From positions 6,454,187 through 6,518,186 of the forward strand of contig OZ038435.1 in the NCBI GenBank assembly GCA_964036275.1: DNA of 64,000 bases. The letters are read 5' to 3'. This DNA is from Litoditis marina (Eukaryota > Nematoda > Chromadorea > Rhabditida > Rhabditidae). Below, one piece after another: positions 11,401 to 22,720 of the stretch. The stretch's first letter is position 1. Each line of letters begins with the position of its first letter. Both the position numbers and the translations under genes were made by a program. The notes under the pieces were generated by a model. That model had not been told where the DNA came from, did no database searches, and saw only the letters and a program-made list of their open reading frames with translations.

Positions 11401-13163
11401 TATTAGAGCACGTGACGGGCAAGCCTTAGAATGGAAGACATTTGTGCGTACACAGCGGAAAGTGAGATATACAGTATCCTTCCGCTTTTGAGTTGGCAAC
11501 GACTATAATTCAATCTGGCGGTCATTAGAAAACGTGAAGAAAAACTTTGTCTATGCGTTGGAACCAATTGGCAAGCGTACTGCATGTGAAAACGTAGTCG
11601 ACCAGCAGTGTGGTTTGACTGCGAAACTCAAAATTTTGACTTCTCGAAACGTTTTGTGATTTAAAATCATTTTATGAAAACAATTACATATCGTTTTAAG
11701 ATACGGTTGGACCAACAACACAATGAATGTGAATGCTGTTGCAGTTCAGTACGGTCTCACGGTGGCCGGCGCTAGCAACATTATTCTCACGTGAGTTCGT
11801 CCGTCTCTTTTATCTTTCGTGGAACCTCTCTCTCAACCTCGCTCACTCTTTCCATATTTCTCTATTTCTGTTTTTCTCCCTCTCTAACTCTATCTCACTC
11901 TATATCTCTCTATCGCTCTCTATTTTTATTGATTCATTCACTATCGCCTAGTTGGTTATAGCTGGATTTGAAACGATATGGTGCAAGTCCGACACAAAAT
12001 TCAAAAAGCTGAAACTTTCTCCCAAAACTCAAAAACTCGATGAACTCGATCTATCAATCTCGTTTACCGACTCTACTTTTCCCACTTCTTCTCTTCTCTT
12101 TGTTATTTCTTGCCCAACCGAACGTCTTTTCCAGCCAGGGTCATCTGGATCCCTGGTCAGGTGGTGGCTACAACACCAACTCGTCCGGCGTCTCCCAGTC
12201 CCGCGGAATCTATGTCGTGGAGATACCCGGCTCCGCCCACCACCTCGACCTACGAACTCCCAACAAGTGTGATCCCAACACCGTCACCAACGCCAGATAT
12301 CAGGCATGTTGTGTATGATCTCGGCAACGTGCCAACAAAAGTTCCATGCGGTTTTTTCACAATTTCAATGTTTTCCAAAACACTGAAACCTGATTTGAGT
12401 AGCAGTTACCATTTGTTAGGGTGCGTGGGGAAAAATTCTTTTCATAAAACATGTTATTGCTAAGAAGTATTCTTATTCGAAGTTTCATTGGCACGCTGCC
12501 AATGTCTCCGTAGGAATGGCAAACACCATATGCACGTTAAAAGCACGCTTCTACAATATATGATGCATTGTCCCGCTGTGTTTGTACTTTGGTACCGCAG
12601 CCTGTGATTGAGAAGCCGGGGTGTTTCTGAACATGATCTTTCCTTCATAGAAGACAAATATCGCTAGCGCGCTGAGAATGATTGTCTCACATTTTAATAA
12701 GTAAATCTCTCATGGCTGAACGAGCCTTTCTAACAGTGTACCTGTTTTGTGTTTTATACTGTCACTCGCTGAAGAAACTGTCACAGAGAAGAATGAACGT
12801 GAACAAATCGTGAAAATCATATACACAAAAGACTCATCTACCGCAATTTATGTTATACTGTTAGTCAATTGCACAGTCACGTGAAACATGCTAAACCCAA
12901 CAAAACTCAGAAACGTGCATTGAAAAAGTGCAAGATTCCTCATTACAATGCTAACTCTACGGGACTATTCAATTTACTTCTAGTATAATGAGTTTATGCT
13001 TCAGATAGTCTCAATCCTGTCCTATTTCTTGGGAATGCTGGATGGTCCTCCCGCCTGGAAACCCCTCCCGACCCTCGTCCCCAATAACCTCGATGACAGT
13101 CTGTGTGCTGATGTCAATATGGGCTACCCCTGGAACCAGACGGACACGGTGATTGGAACTTAA
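2417..13163 (+). CDS. DPP7-like dipeptidyl peptidase II (peptidase family S28), 16 exons
   Basis: Predicted 557-residue secreted or lysosomal serine exopeptidase. Family S28 (DPP7, PRCP) cleaves at proline near the ends of peptides. Exons: 2417-2513, 2904-3021, 3747-3840, 4327-4428, 4868-4942, 5365-5486, 6794-6874, 7504-7580, 7838-7934, 8646-8727, 9963-10062, 10466-10554, 11103-11224, 11701-11790, 12135-12303, 13005-13163; all phases join without a stop. The N-terminus has a hydrophobic signal peptide (about residues 1-16). The block YTGNEG precedes FAEHRFYG; the nucleophile motif GGSYGG puts catalytic Ser184 at 5428-5430; Asp454 lies in LDPW and the histidine in AHHLDLR (484/485). The segment [10 protein letters not shown] and the overall pattern resemble DPP7 more than PRCP. 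It is longer than the roughly 490 residues usual for the family. The start follows a splice acceptor by 2 nt. Intron 15 has either a GC donor or a weak GT donor 9 nt downstream. I cannot tell DPP7 from a nematode-style PCP with certainty. Confidence 0.9.
4112..4290 (-). mobile_element. tRNA-derived SINE, family B
   Basis: Read on the minus strand this intronic block begins like a Leu/Ser-type tRNA (GCCGAGTGGT followed by GGTTAGCG, an A-box-like segment). It carries a B-box match (GGGTTCGATCC, complement of about 4223-4233) and continues into a non-tRNA body. A fragment with the same GCCGAGTGG start occurs at about 2611 on the plus strand. It lies in the intron before the exon at 4327, about 35 nt from that acceptor. 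It is not an intact tRNA gene, because the acceptor stem does not close. Confidence 0.6.
4634..4821. mobile_element. Foldback/MITE-like element in peptidase intron 4
   Basis: The ends are imperfect inverted repeats: ATGCTAGAAGATCCCG on the left and CGGGATCTTCTAGCAT on the right. Internal complementarity continues through CCTGCGTCTC and GAGACGCAGG. There is no ORF. The GAGACGCAGG motif recurs near 63700 and its complement near 62300, so it is probably a dispersed non-autonomous family. Confidence 0.6.
6575..6775 (-). mobile_element. tRNA-derived SINE, family A (copy 1)
   Basis: This is a minus-strand copy of the SINE family also found at 11318-11505, 24812-25010 and 56402-56556. Shared landmarks are the GTTGGCAACGACTA end, the segment GTGTGCGTACACAGCGGA, a degenerate B box (about 6620-6631) and the TTTCTGTCTCTCGCCG junction. 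It ends about 18 nt before the exon that starts at 6794. Confidence 0.6.
7672..7789. repeat. Degenerate hairpin related to the 24 kb palindrome
   Basis: Inverted ends (GTGCTCAGTGAAAGG on the left, CCTTTCACTGGGCA on the right) enclose segments containing CTTGAATCAG, CTTGAATCAGGGTCGA and GATTTTGAG. The same words occur in the palindrome at 24047-24249, so this is probably an older, diverged member of that family. It is intronic to the peptidase gene. Confidence 0.5.
8326..8537. mobile_element. GTTAACC-rich MITE (copy 1)
   Basis: The element starts AGGCCAATTTCACAAGG, ends with an inverted counterpart (GAAGAATTCGCCT), and is filled with GGTTAACC words on both strands, so that it can fold almost end to end. 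A second copy with the same order of blocks lies at 28344-28568. It is non-coding and sits in the intron before the exon at 8646. Confidence 0.65.
9010..9155 (+). mobile_element. LINE 3' tail remnant
   Basis: A T-rich stretch ends TGTAATAAATATTTGATT and then repeats TTGAT about four times. This resembles the short-tandem-repeat tail of a severely truncated non-LTR element. The LINE fragment at 57799 ends in a comparable way, with AAATAAATCAATCAATCAG. No coding sequence remains. Confidence 0.4.
9575..9910. repeat. G-rich/C-rich foldback with a 17-G run
   Basis: The left arm (about 9575-9675) contains repeated AAAGGGGACGAGGG units. The right arm (about 9810-9907) contains their inverted copies CCCTCGTCCCCTTT. 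They are separated by about 135 nt of AT-rich spacer. The left arm has a run of 17 G (9610-9626), whereas the matching C run on the right is only 9 long. The block lies in the peptidase intron just upstream of the exon at 9963. The proline/serine-rich ORFs seen across it are products of the repeat. Confidence 0.8.
11318..11505 (-). mobile_element. tRNA-derived SINE, family A (copy 2)
   Basis: On the minus strand it reads AGCGCAGTGGTTAGCGCC (A-box region) and then GGTTCGATTCC (B box, complement of 11350-11360), followed by GGCAAGAGACAGAAATTTAT. It is the best preserved tRNA-like head of the family in this window, lying in the intron after the exon ending at 11224. Confidence 0.75.
12868..12992. 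repeat. CACGTGAAACATG repeat, copy in last peptidase intron
   Basis: The block begins CAGTCACGTGAAACATG and contains AACTCAGAAACGTGCA and ATTCCTCATTA. It then runs AATGCTAACT and ends TTCAATTTACTTCTAGT. A close direct copy lies at 13279-13396 and an inverted copy at about 1850-1937. Its end is 12 nt before the terminal exon at 13005. Confidence 0.65.
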
Positions 13164-13278
13164 TATAATAAGTAATTATGACAGAAAAAAAACATATTTG
13201 GCGGTGAAAGTGGACAATCAAATCATTGGGAAATGAACAATGGAGAGTTGAAAAATTGAACCATCAGGTATTCGGCTA

Positions 13279-13396
13279 GTGCACAGCCATGTGAAACATG
13301 TCAGGCACAGCACAACTCAGAAACGTGCAATGACAAAGTGCACGATTCCTCATTAGAATGCTAACTTTACGTGACTGTTCAATTTACTCCTAGTGT
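13279..13396. repeat. CACGTGAAACATG repeat, downstream copy
   Basis: This direct copy of the 12868-12992 repeat lies 116 nt after the stop codon of the peptidase gene. It shares ATGTGAAACATG, AACTCAGAAACGTGCA, GATTCCTCATTA and TTCAATTTACTCCTAGT with that copy. Together the two flank the last coding exon. Confidence 0.65.
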
Positions 13397-13996
13397 AAGG
13401 CCCCAGTAATTCATTCATCATTTTTGACGCCGACGATAAGGAATGACAAAGAGGACGAGTTATACGATTCAGTGGTGACGTACTCCAGTTGTTAGTTTGG
13501 AACTCAATTCGAAAATGACTAGGTTTTGCGAATCGAATTGAACTCAAAACACTGAACTGGAAAAGTTTACTGTATTCGGGACATAAATAGTGTGTACAGA
13601 CCATGGATGTCAAAAAGTAGAATTGTGTTTTGAGTCAATCGTCATTTACATATTATCCACACTTCAGCCGAAAAAGTGTTGTAGTTGTACATAAAAGAAT
13701 TGATTTTTTTTAATATAGGTAAAGTGTTATTGACCTTTTTCCAGCAGCAAACACAATCGACGACCAGTCGATGGTTCGCCGCTGCTACCCTTCTCGTTTC
13801 GGCCGTCCACCTCTTATAGAATACAAACATTGTAATAAAGTATACATATGGTTTTTATTTGATTTTAAAGTTAAAAGCCGTTTAGAGCGGAGCTACAACT
13901 GTTGGTTGAACGTTCAGTAGTTTACCAATCATGCGCACCTGTGACACAACTCTCGGTTAGTAAAGTTGGAAGCAGAGTAGCTTTTGGCTAGTTTGG

Positions 13997-14485
13997 TATA
14001 GTTCGCACCATTCATATTGAGACTCCTACAGTAACCTAATCAAACTTTTCATTGCTTGTTTTCTATCGCAAAGCTCAAGTTTGTCAAAAAATTCGAACAC
14101 TCTTCGGAATAGGGAATCAGTGTCGATTGAGAAAAAGTTCTAATCTTTTCGATAGGAGCACCGAAAGTTTTGAAATCATACTGTATGAGTGTGAGTGATG
14201 AATACTTTAACGATTAAGCTAAGAGAAGATGTCTATTGAGGTGTGACCATGTTAGAAACGGAAGCATACGATACCGCAGGGGAAGTATTTGGCGGGAACC
14301 GGCAACATCGATTTCGGTACTTCTCTAAAAAAGGGCTGATACTCATTCTTCTGCAAATCCGATATCATAATGAGAAATTTAGTGGGAAAAAACTGAAAAC
14401 GGTAAAATTTATAGTGTAAGGCTCTGCGAGAGCGTGGGAATTGAGTCCTACTGTAGTGTCTATATGTAGAATGGAACAGACTATA
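13997..14485. mobile_element. TATAGT-ended TIR element, long form
   Basis: It starts TATAGTTCGCACCATTC followed by TTGAGACTCCTACAGTA. It ends with the inverted pattern TCCTACTGTAG, then GAATGGAACAGACTATA. The ends match the shorter elements at 18079, 54340 and 63756, but the interior is longer (489 bp overall) and different. No ORF of note. Confidence 0.5.
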
Positions 14486-15101
14486 ACCTTACTATCACAG
14501 TAAATCTTTATTTCTTCACGGTTGTGGAGGCTGAATCAATTTATAATTGTTTTCCCATAACCCTCGACTCTCCATGGTGTTCTACATCATTTCTCTAATC
14601 CCCTTCTTGCTATCAAGTGGTCCCTTTATTGTCAGTGAGGTCAATCCCTCTCATGCTTCTCATTCAATTCATCAAGTCCCTCGTTCATCTCGAAAAAAGC
14701 AAGCAAACATAGAAAACACCAACTATGTTCAGATCAAAACTCCAATGAATCTTGAGACTGTTTCATGTTCTCGGTGTTTTAAGCTGAAAATGCGCAAAGT
14801 AGTTTGATTAGCAGTAAACATTTAGCTTGTATATTTCTTGTACACGTAAGAAATGAGAGTAAGGGCCGTTTCGTAATAACCTCCCGGAGCTCAGCGAATA
14901 TACCACATCCAGTTTATTTTGTAATTAGGGAACATTCTCGCACACAAAACCACACTGTAGAGAAGTAAGTGTACCTCATCTCCTTGATCTGATAAAAACA
15001 TTACAACTATAATTTACCATGCTCCCATCTTCGCCTGAAACAAGCCTGAAACATAAAACATGATTGGACAGTATTTTAATTTCACTCTTTCATGTAACTC
15101 G

Positions 15102-15226
15102 TTAAAGAAGGACAATTATGTGCTCCAATCTCAACGTTTCAGTCCTTTAAACTGCAATACATTTTTCAATTGCAGTTTAAAGGACTGACGCGCCGAGATT
15201 GGAGCACGTAATCGTGCTTCTTTAAA
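15102..15226. mobile_element. AAGAAGGACGATTATG hairpin MITE (copy 1)
   Basis: Nearly self-complementary element of about 125 bp. It opens TTAAAGAAGGACAATTATG, has CAGTCCTTTAAACTGCAAT and its inverted repeat around a short AT-rich centre, and closes CGTGCTTCTTTAAA. Three further copies lie at 42709-42827, 45342-45465 and 47312-47437. It is a non-autonomous foldback family. Confidence 0.8.
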
Positions 15227-18078
15227 GGGAATAATGCGCCAGATAAAAAAAATGTAGTCCACTAATTTTGGTTTCCTTTACTTTCCAGAGTCTCGGGAAC
15301 TTCCTTTTTTAATTTTTATTCCTTTTCAAAATCCAACGATAGAAAGAAGTGAACCAACTTTGGTTGCATATTCTTTTCAGGGTCGCTGGACCTTCTTCTT
15401 TTTCAGTGTGTACAGTGCATGACTGGTCAATTGTGTGTGAAAGTGTGCAGTGTTTGGCAACGGTTCTCAAGAGCCGCGCCCCCAATATTCACACTCCATC
15501 CAAATACACTTCAGTTATAGTTCTCGCCCTATTGATATCCGCGCAGCACCACTCGAAAGTCTCGCACAGGAGTCATGTAGAATGAATAGGACAATTCTAC
15601 AACTCCACCATCCACGTTTTACTCCATAAGCCAGCTCACAGTTCATTACAATATTGAGTTTGAACCCGAAGACTGAGGTCGTCGCCTAGTTCTCGAATCG
15701 ATTTCAACTATATCGTTTTTCTGAGTCTGACTTCTTAGAAATTTGGGCAACGATTTGATCCGCGAGGATTTAGCTAAATTCGAGTTCTGAGTAGCGATAA
15801 CTGAAGTTGTTCATGTCTATTATAATTACAAAATAAGTTTATCTATGTCTGTATGTTTCTACGAAGAAGTCCTATTATTTGCGTGTTATGTTAAGGAAAC
15901 ACTGGCCTATTTGCTCAAAAAGCATCCTACTTGACCTTTTCACCACGGGATTACCACTTATCCATAGTATTGTGAGCACACAGAGAAAATTAGTTTGTTC
16001 CTGTAAAAATGTTAAAGAAAATATACTCGATAATGTAAGCTGTTTCTCAACGCTACTTTCGACAATATATTCCAGCGTTAAAGGGACCGTTCCTCTTTAA
16101 TTTGGTGGTTCGAGCAGATTAGTCGATATTGTTCACATTAAAAATCAAAGTAATTCATATAGGTGTCAACTCCCTGTTTTGCACGTACATACACCACCGA
16201 GTTCACCTACGTACAAAATTTCCAGAATGTCCATAAATTTACAAAACCATATTCAAAACATGACCAAAATTACCAATATGAAATCTGTGGAGAAAGATTT
16301 GTAAATATCATGAAAACTACAAAGCAGTGATATGTTAAGGATTGATGCATTACAGTAACCCAAATCCTGTTGGCTTCTATTTTGCTACGTAATAATGTGG
16401 TTTTCTGAACTCTCTGTACGTAAGGTAGGAACAATCATCTCAAAACAGAATAAATGACTCCATTCATTTTCCAAAAACTACCTACATTGCTCATTATAGA
16501 GGTACGGTCCCTTCAACTAGTTTATATTTCAAAATATTGAAGATTTGAAAGCTTTCAGTTGGTGTCTTCAAGGTGTCTTATAAATGTTTTGGAGTTTCTC
16601 TCGCAAAAAACATCATTCATACAATAAAAATTCAATATCCATCTTTCATCTCACAAAAAGTGTTTTCTTACCATAAAAGGTATCGCATGGTTTATTACAC
16701 CTCCGAGTTGTTAGAGTCCTGCCGTGGTTTATGGGGGATGTCTGCTCCGTAGGGAAGGGGTGACATAACACATATTTGTTTACCTGCTGACCCCTAATAC
16801 TATTCACAACCAATATCCGGCCATATTACTTTATTCGTCTCTACTATCTAGTCTAACTCAACTGTAAGATTAATAAAATACTTTCTAAAATACACTTATA
16901 CCCACTACCCGTAGTTCCACCCATCGCCACACCCTTACCCCTACTTATAGTAACACTTTTTATGCTTTCCACTTTCAACTAGATATTACAATTTTGCACC
17001 TTCTCATCTTTATTCTGTTTTATTGTGAGAAACAATCTGTTTTTGAGAATTGTTTACGGGTTCCTCTCTCAATTATACATCTTATCTTTCTCTTCCTCTT
17101 CGTCTCTATTTCTCACTTGTTCTTCTTCTCCCCTTTCTCCCTTCCTCACGCTCTCTTTTTCTTTCAACCTTTTTTCGCATCTTATCCTCTCACGCTGAAC
17201 TCCCAAAACGGGAACCATAATATCAATACCCTCTCTTGTTTACAAATTGTGCATATGTGCAAATATTTTCCGCTTGCGCCTTCATCCATGAATGGGCATA
17301 TATATCGAAGGGGCGAGGACACACAACTGATACACGCATTCACCAGATATCACGTGAATGACACGTGGAACTGGGTTAGAACGGAAAAGTGAGTTCTCTC
17401 TGTTCGGTAAAGATATTAGCAAACAGATTGTCATAGGAAAGGTGTTGAAGCAAAAGAATCACGTTCAAAACGTCAAGTGTTAATTGGTCAAAAAAAACTT
17501 ATTGAAGCCTTTAAGTTTAATTCTTCCTCGTGTTCGGTTGAGGTCATTACAATCTTATTTTATTCGAAGCTTACGTTCACATAACCTAGCTCACACTGTT
17601 AGTGAAATGAAAATTTATTCAGGATATTCATTTATAATTCTCTTCTCCCTCACCTTCTCTCCAATCTAATGCCATTTGGACATATCTCGATTTCGTCTTG
17701 TTCTATGATTTATTCCTACCATAGCCTGTCCGCAGCCGTCATTCGGCTATCACAAACTGGATTTTTTCTGTTTGATTGGGATAAGAAAGATTCTAGCAAA
17801 TCGCCTATTGAATAACCATGATGGAGGACTTCATATTGAATTCGATATGGAATCTTCTGACAATTCTCATTTGCAATAGCAAATCTGTAGTTGTTCACTT
17901 TACTTTCTGTGGCAGAGAAAGGTAACAACACGATTCGATTCCTATTCAGATATACATCAGAGCATGTAGCTTCGATTGGCGAAACACTGATTTTTGAATT
18001 CATCCCTCCATAAGTCCATACACCAAATCTGTGTAGTTAGCGGACTTTGTAGACGTATTTTTCATAATTCTACACGTG

Positions 18079-18313
18079 TATAGTCTTTTCCATTCCTACT
18101 GAGACTCCTACAGTAGGATTTCAAAACTTCGAAGCCGTTTTCCTCACTCACGTATGATCGGACAGGTTGAGGATTTTCGCACCTCGTTGTCGTTCTCAGG
18201 TACAGTAAATATACGAGAGGATTTTCTATGAACTAAATTTTCAATCTCACAACAGCCTTTGGAAAATTTGTAAGGTTACTGTAGGAGTCTCAGTAGGAAT
18301 GGTGGGAACTATA
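18079..18313. mobile_element. TATAGT/TACTGTAGGAGTCTCAGTA TIR MITE (copy 1)
   Basis: The 235 bp element has terminal inverted repeats: CATTCCTACTGAGACTCCTA plus CAGTA on the left, and its complement on the right ending in ACTATA. The interior includes AAACTTCGAAGCCGTTTT and a segment reading AGTAAATATACGAGAG. Close copies lie at 54340-54574 and, inverted, at 63756-63990. No coding capacity. Confidence 0.85.
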
Positions 18314-18319
18314 CTGTCC

Positions 18320-18452
18320 TGACTATTGTTCGAGTTTGCTTCTGTATTTTACTATGTTCTTTTTCTTTGATCAATTGTATCCAAGTTATTCTGTGTTTAG
18401 TTTTTTCTTTCTCGTTTAGCGCACCTCGTAGTGCATCAAATAAATGAATAAA
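18320..18452 (+). mobile_element. LINE 3' tail remnant
   Basis: A T-rich stretch with TTTAGCGCACCTCGTAGTGC ends in ATCAAATAAATGAATAAATA and further AAATA units. This is the pattern of a heavily 5'-truncated non-LTR element with a microsatellite tail. It abuts the TIR element ending at 18313. Confidence 0.45.
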
Positions 18453-21400
18453 TAAATAAATAAGAAGCTAAAAAAACTGTAGCCAATCCTCATTGCCGCT
18501 CCATGTGTACTGCCACAGTACCCTGTTAGGGTGTAATGGTTATTTTCCTGGTACTGTAGAAGTTCATGTGCGAGTGCAACAGAGTACAGTTCATGCAATC
18601 TTTTCTATACTCTATGAAATACAATATTGGGCATGTCGCTGTTTAGATTATAATGTTCTTCAATACTAATGAAAGCGGTTTTTTGAGACAGCTGTAACTT
18701 ATTACCACAACCTGTCAGAATTGACAACCTATCGGTCATCATGTTACTTCATACCCGCTGATGCGAATCTGAACGGCTGAGAGATGGTCAAAAACAGCTG
18801 TCATTCTCTCTGCTTCCAAGTGGTAATTATTCAAATTTATCCTGGTTTCCTGCCGAAGCTGTAACGGTGTTTTGACTACAACCGAACGGCCAGGAAAGTG
18901 GAAGAAGTTTTGATATAACGTTCAATACTTGCTCCAATGCCGGACCATATTCACACTTGCATCGTTTTAACCACCTTTTGCTATAGCAACTTTAACTCAA
19001 TTTTTCTCCAACCTTCTGTTGTTTACTTTATTGCATTTTTTCTGCTTCTCACGTCTCACGTGACTTATTCCGATTACTGGTAAACAGGGGCCAGCTGGTG
19101 CTGTTTTCTATGATGGTTTCCAGCAGCGCAAGCTCCTTTTATCAGCCGACCCCAAGAGGTCATCTCAGGGGTAGTTTCCATGGGAGACCTCACCCAACCC
19201 CCGATCCCCTACCCAAGATAAGATACACATCTACCGGCCGGATGTCCCCGGTACCTACCTTATTACTACGTGACTGTACATTAATATCGATTCAGTTGAT
19301 TATTGGTAGATTTACTAGATTATTTAAGCCGTGAAAACGTCTCCCAATACTTTACCTCGAAAACCGTTTTGCTTCGGAAACGGTAGATTTTATATTTTTA
19401 GCTTTTCATTCAGTTTTCAACACCTCTGAATGAAAGTCAATATATTTCCCAGTTTGTCTTCTCCAAAGGATATTTTGCATGGAATCCCGTCCTGTTCTTG
19501 TTGTCACCTGTCAACCCCGCGGCTGTCAAAATACAGCTGCCAGGCGGTCTCCACAACAATTTTCTCCCAAAAAAACAACAATACCGAACTCATTTCGGCA
19601 ATGCCCGTTCAGAATAGCCTCATATTCTGTAAAAATTAGAAGATTTAGAAAGCACAGATCTTCAGGATATTCTGTTTGTTTGGATTCACTCATGGGATTG
19701 ACGTCATTCTGTCTTGAGATAACTTTCGCATGATTTGTTTCCCTCTTTTTCAGTTTTGAAGCTCAGAATGTAACTCAGACAAGTTGTCCGTAACGATCAA
19801 TTACGTTGTTTCCAACTAAAGTTCATATCACTCCAACGTACAGTTTTACGTTTTTGCAACGTGACAGCTCTTATTGGCTTTGCATTTTTGAATGAGCGAT
19901 ACAGAAAACCCTTTTTATAAATCATAGTCACAGTAAAATAACAAGTTCAGGATTTGAACTATGACCTGTTAACTGGAAATCCACAATTTCACTGGAAATC
20001 AATATTTTCATTAATATATGTTGCAAAAGTGGGTGGATTTAGATCTAATGAATGTGGTGTATGTTCACTATGTTCGCGCTAATTACGGCTAATTGTCGAT
20101 CGGACATTGATATTTGGTGGGTACAGGTTTCTCTATCAGACAGATTGTGCCCTGCGGCTATTCCCGATTGTTTTGGGAGGATAGTTTGGATACTGAACTG
20201 GATAGAGAGACCACATTCACGCACATTAGACCTACATACACCCACCTTTTCAACGCATTAGTGAACCTAAGAATGTTCATTTTTGGTAAAATTGTTCACT
20301 TTCAATGAAAACTTGCTAGTACAGTTTTTATTGTTATTCTGTCCACACATTAGCCTGTCTACTTATTTTGTAACGTTCTTGAAGTTCTCTTAGCATCCAC
20401 AGAAAGTCTGGAAAGAATCCTTGCTTTTTCTCAGTGTATCATTTTGTTTTGTAGTTTGACGGGTGATGTGCGCGACTACAGATATCGTTCATTGATTCGG
20501 ATGCCCATATCCCACCCCACATCGAAGTCAATCTATCTCTCTATACCTCTAATTGTCTGGACAGTAAAACGTTTATCTAGTTTAGTTACGGGGCTATTAC
20601 TTAACCGGTTAGGTGTTTTTTTTTATGTTCAAGCCGTTCTATACTTATCTGACTGTTGCTCTGTCGTTTTTTAACACGAACTTTACAGTAGTTCTGAATA
20701 TATTCATCGAAAACACAACTTTTTGTGAACCGCAGGAAGTTCCGTTGAATATGCAACATTACATCTATTCAATACCATGTTCGCTTCGGATGCTATTGAC
20801 AAATTATGTCTAGAGGCCTACCATCAAACGGCTGATCCGAAATTCAATGTCGGCTTGTCTTATGTAGTCTGAACCCACCCTCGTGTTTGATGGTGATTCG
20901 AAACATTCTGATGTGCTGGCAGAGCAAACTACACATCAGATATACTGACGTTCTATATTTAATATCTACCTTGATATATTTCATCTCCGTACAATCTTTT
21001 CTACCTTATCCTCTATAGAATTAGCAGACGTATCTTCTCCAGATACCTTCTCGATTACCGTTTTCATCCGGTAATTGCCCTTTCGGACGCAACAGCTGAT
21101 AGACCGGCCTTCCTTTGTCTCTCTCTTTTTACTGAATAAGCGCGCACAATTACCCGTATACAACTGTTTCCTTATGGTATTGTAAGGGATGAATAACGAG
21201 CAAGATTTTCATCCCTCACAAAACTCAACGTTCACCTATAATTTTTCACATTTACCTTTTGTGTTACCTTAATTTTCAAACTCATATAATCGCCACTGTT
21301 TTCACTGGCCTCACTAAAGTTCGAAACCCTTGGAGCCACCCAAGAGTTTCAGTCTCAGTAGCATTTGATACAGTTCTGCGGCTTACAGTTTTTTTTTCCT

Positions 21401-21497
21401 TGGCCTCTCTATCTTCTTGTTATTTTGCATGATTATTTAGGGTCTATATATTCAAAATTGTAGGCCTCATATTATCTTTAGCTCCTTACCGTAATAC

Positions 21498-21733
21498 TAT
21501 AGTTCCGGTCATTCCCACTGAGACTTGGCAGCGTGCCAATGAATATTTCAGGCTCATTTCCATCACTTTGGAGTTTATCAAAAAACTTCAAATCTCTGTT
21601 AGCAGTTGTTTAGTTCCACAAGAACACGTAAACAAAAAGTGTTCTTAAAATACTTATGTTTTCTCTAAGAAATTGCCATCCGAAAATCTTGGCACAATGC
21701 CAATGGGTCTCAGTGGTAATGAAAGGAACTATA
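21498..21733. mobile_element. TATAGTTCC TIR MITE with GGCAGCGTGCCAAT ends
   Basis: It starts TATAGTTCCGGTCATTCCCA and continues CTGAGACTTGGCAGCGTGCC. It ends with the inverted counterpart GGCACAATGCCAATGGG, TCTCAGTGG and GGAACTATA. The outermost ends match the 18079 family, but the subterminal GGCAGCGTGCCAAT block is different. Solo fragments of that block occur near 3061, 12489 and 59976. Confidence 0.7.
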
Positions 21734-22264
21734 CTTCACTCCATCTGTATTTTGCAGTTCAACTTCTCTAACACCCTTTAAATACTGTTATTTCGCACCA
21801 TTCCATTCCGGGCTGCCCGGTCTATCGGTGCGCGCATCTTTATTCGCCTTTGGGTCACCGCGCTTTTTGACTCCCATCGACGGTCAATATTTACGTATAC
21901 GTAGAAGCTACACCGGGGCTACCCATCATAACATATTGTCGAGTAGGCTAGTACAGTTCACGTCTGTCTCAACCAACTGGAATTAGCATCGTATGATTTT
22001 AGAGACAACGATTCCACCCATAAAACTTTCTACTTTCTGTAAAACAGTTCACTTTTCTTATTTTACATCTCCGATGTTATTCTAACTTTTGTTTTATTTC
22101 TCTCCCAATACTCCCATCTCAAACTGGACTATGCGGTAGTAAAACCTAAGTCGTGTTTTCTTATCTTTAATCATTACTATTTAACTTATCAATTCCGGTC
22201 GTCTTATCCATACCAACTAGTAAAAGTTCACGTCGTTGCGAATTCTTCTGTGTGTTTCACGTTT

Positions 22265-22298
22265 CACGTGCTTGTGTATTCACGTGGCTGTGCACGTG
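22265..22298. promoter_or_regulatory. Cluster of CACGTG palindromes
   Basis: Three CACGTG hexamers lie within 34 bp (22265-22270, 22281-22286, 22293-22298) and a fourth at 22554-22559, with additional CACGT half-matches between. CACGTG is the canonical bHLH/E-box core. No gene start is visible nearby, and repeats in this genome often contain CACGTG, so a regulatory role is only a possibility. Confidence 0.25.
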
Positions 22299-22644
22299 AT
22301 TGTGGCTGGAATACTCGTTGATTGTTGTGACGTGTGACCCCCTCCGGTTCTGGTCCCATCGCTGTCTCTCCCCGTTTTCTCTCTTTTCTGCGCACCGTCT
22401 TTCCCACTTCTTTGTTCGTTTTGTTGTGCTAACACTAGGTGTTGGCTAGCTTCAATACTATTCACACCTTTTCCACAAAAAGACCATAATACCACTATTT
22501 GAATCAAAATGGTCGAGCGCGAAAGACGTGAAAACGTGGAATACAATTCGTCACACGTGAACACATCAGAATTCGCAATTGTTCATATCTACACAGGTTT
22601 CACGCATTCTCACGTACTTCTATATGGTTCACTGTATCGCGCTG

Positions 22645-22720
22645 TGTTTGTAGTTCGATCCCATTGCTTTTCGGTCGAAATTAGTCAATTACAGAATGTT
22701 TCGAGATCAAACTACAACAA
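22645..22720. mobile_element. Short TTGTAGTTTGATC-type TIR element
   Basis: TTTGTAGTTCGATCCCATTG on the left is mirrored by GAGATCAAACTACAACAATG on the right, over 76 bp. Many partial or complete relatives occur in introns and intergenic DNA: near 10330, 35608, 41329, 42593-42660, 47443-47518, 50577-50635, 51790-51866 and 52790-52866. This makes it one of the most frequent repeats in the window. Confidence 0.6.

Noticed and set aside
14547..14807. 86-codon open frame with a hydrophobic start resembling a signal peptide
   Set aside because: Single frame, no family resemblance, AT-rich, flanked by repeats; chance is sufficient.
16994..17392. 132-codon open frame
   Set aside because: It is T-rich and reads as Phe/Leu/Ser low complexity with no splice context, conserved motif or start context.
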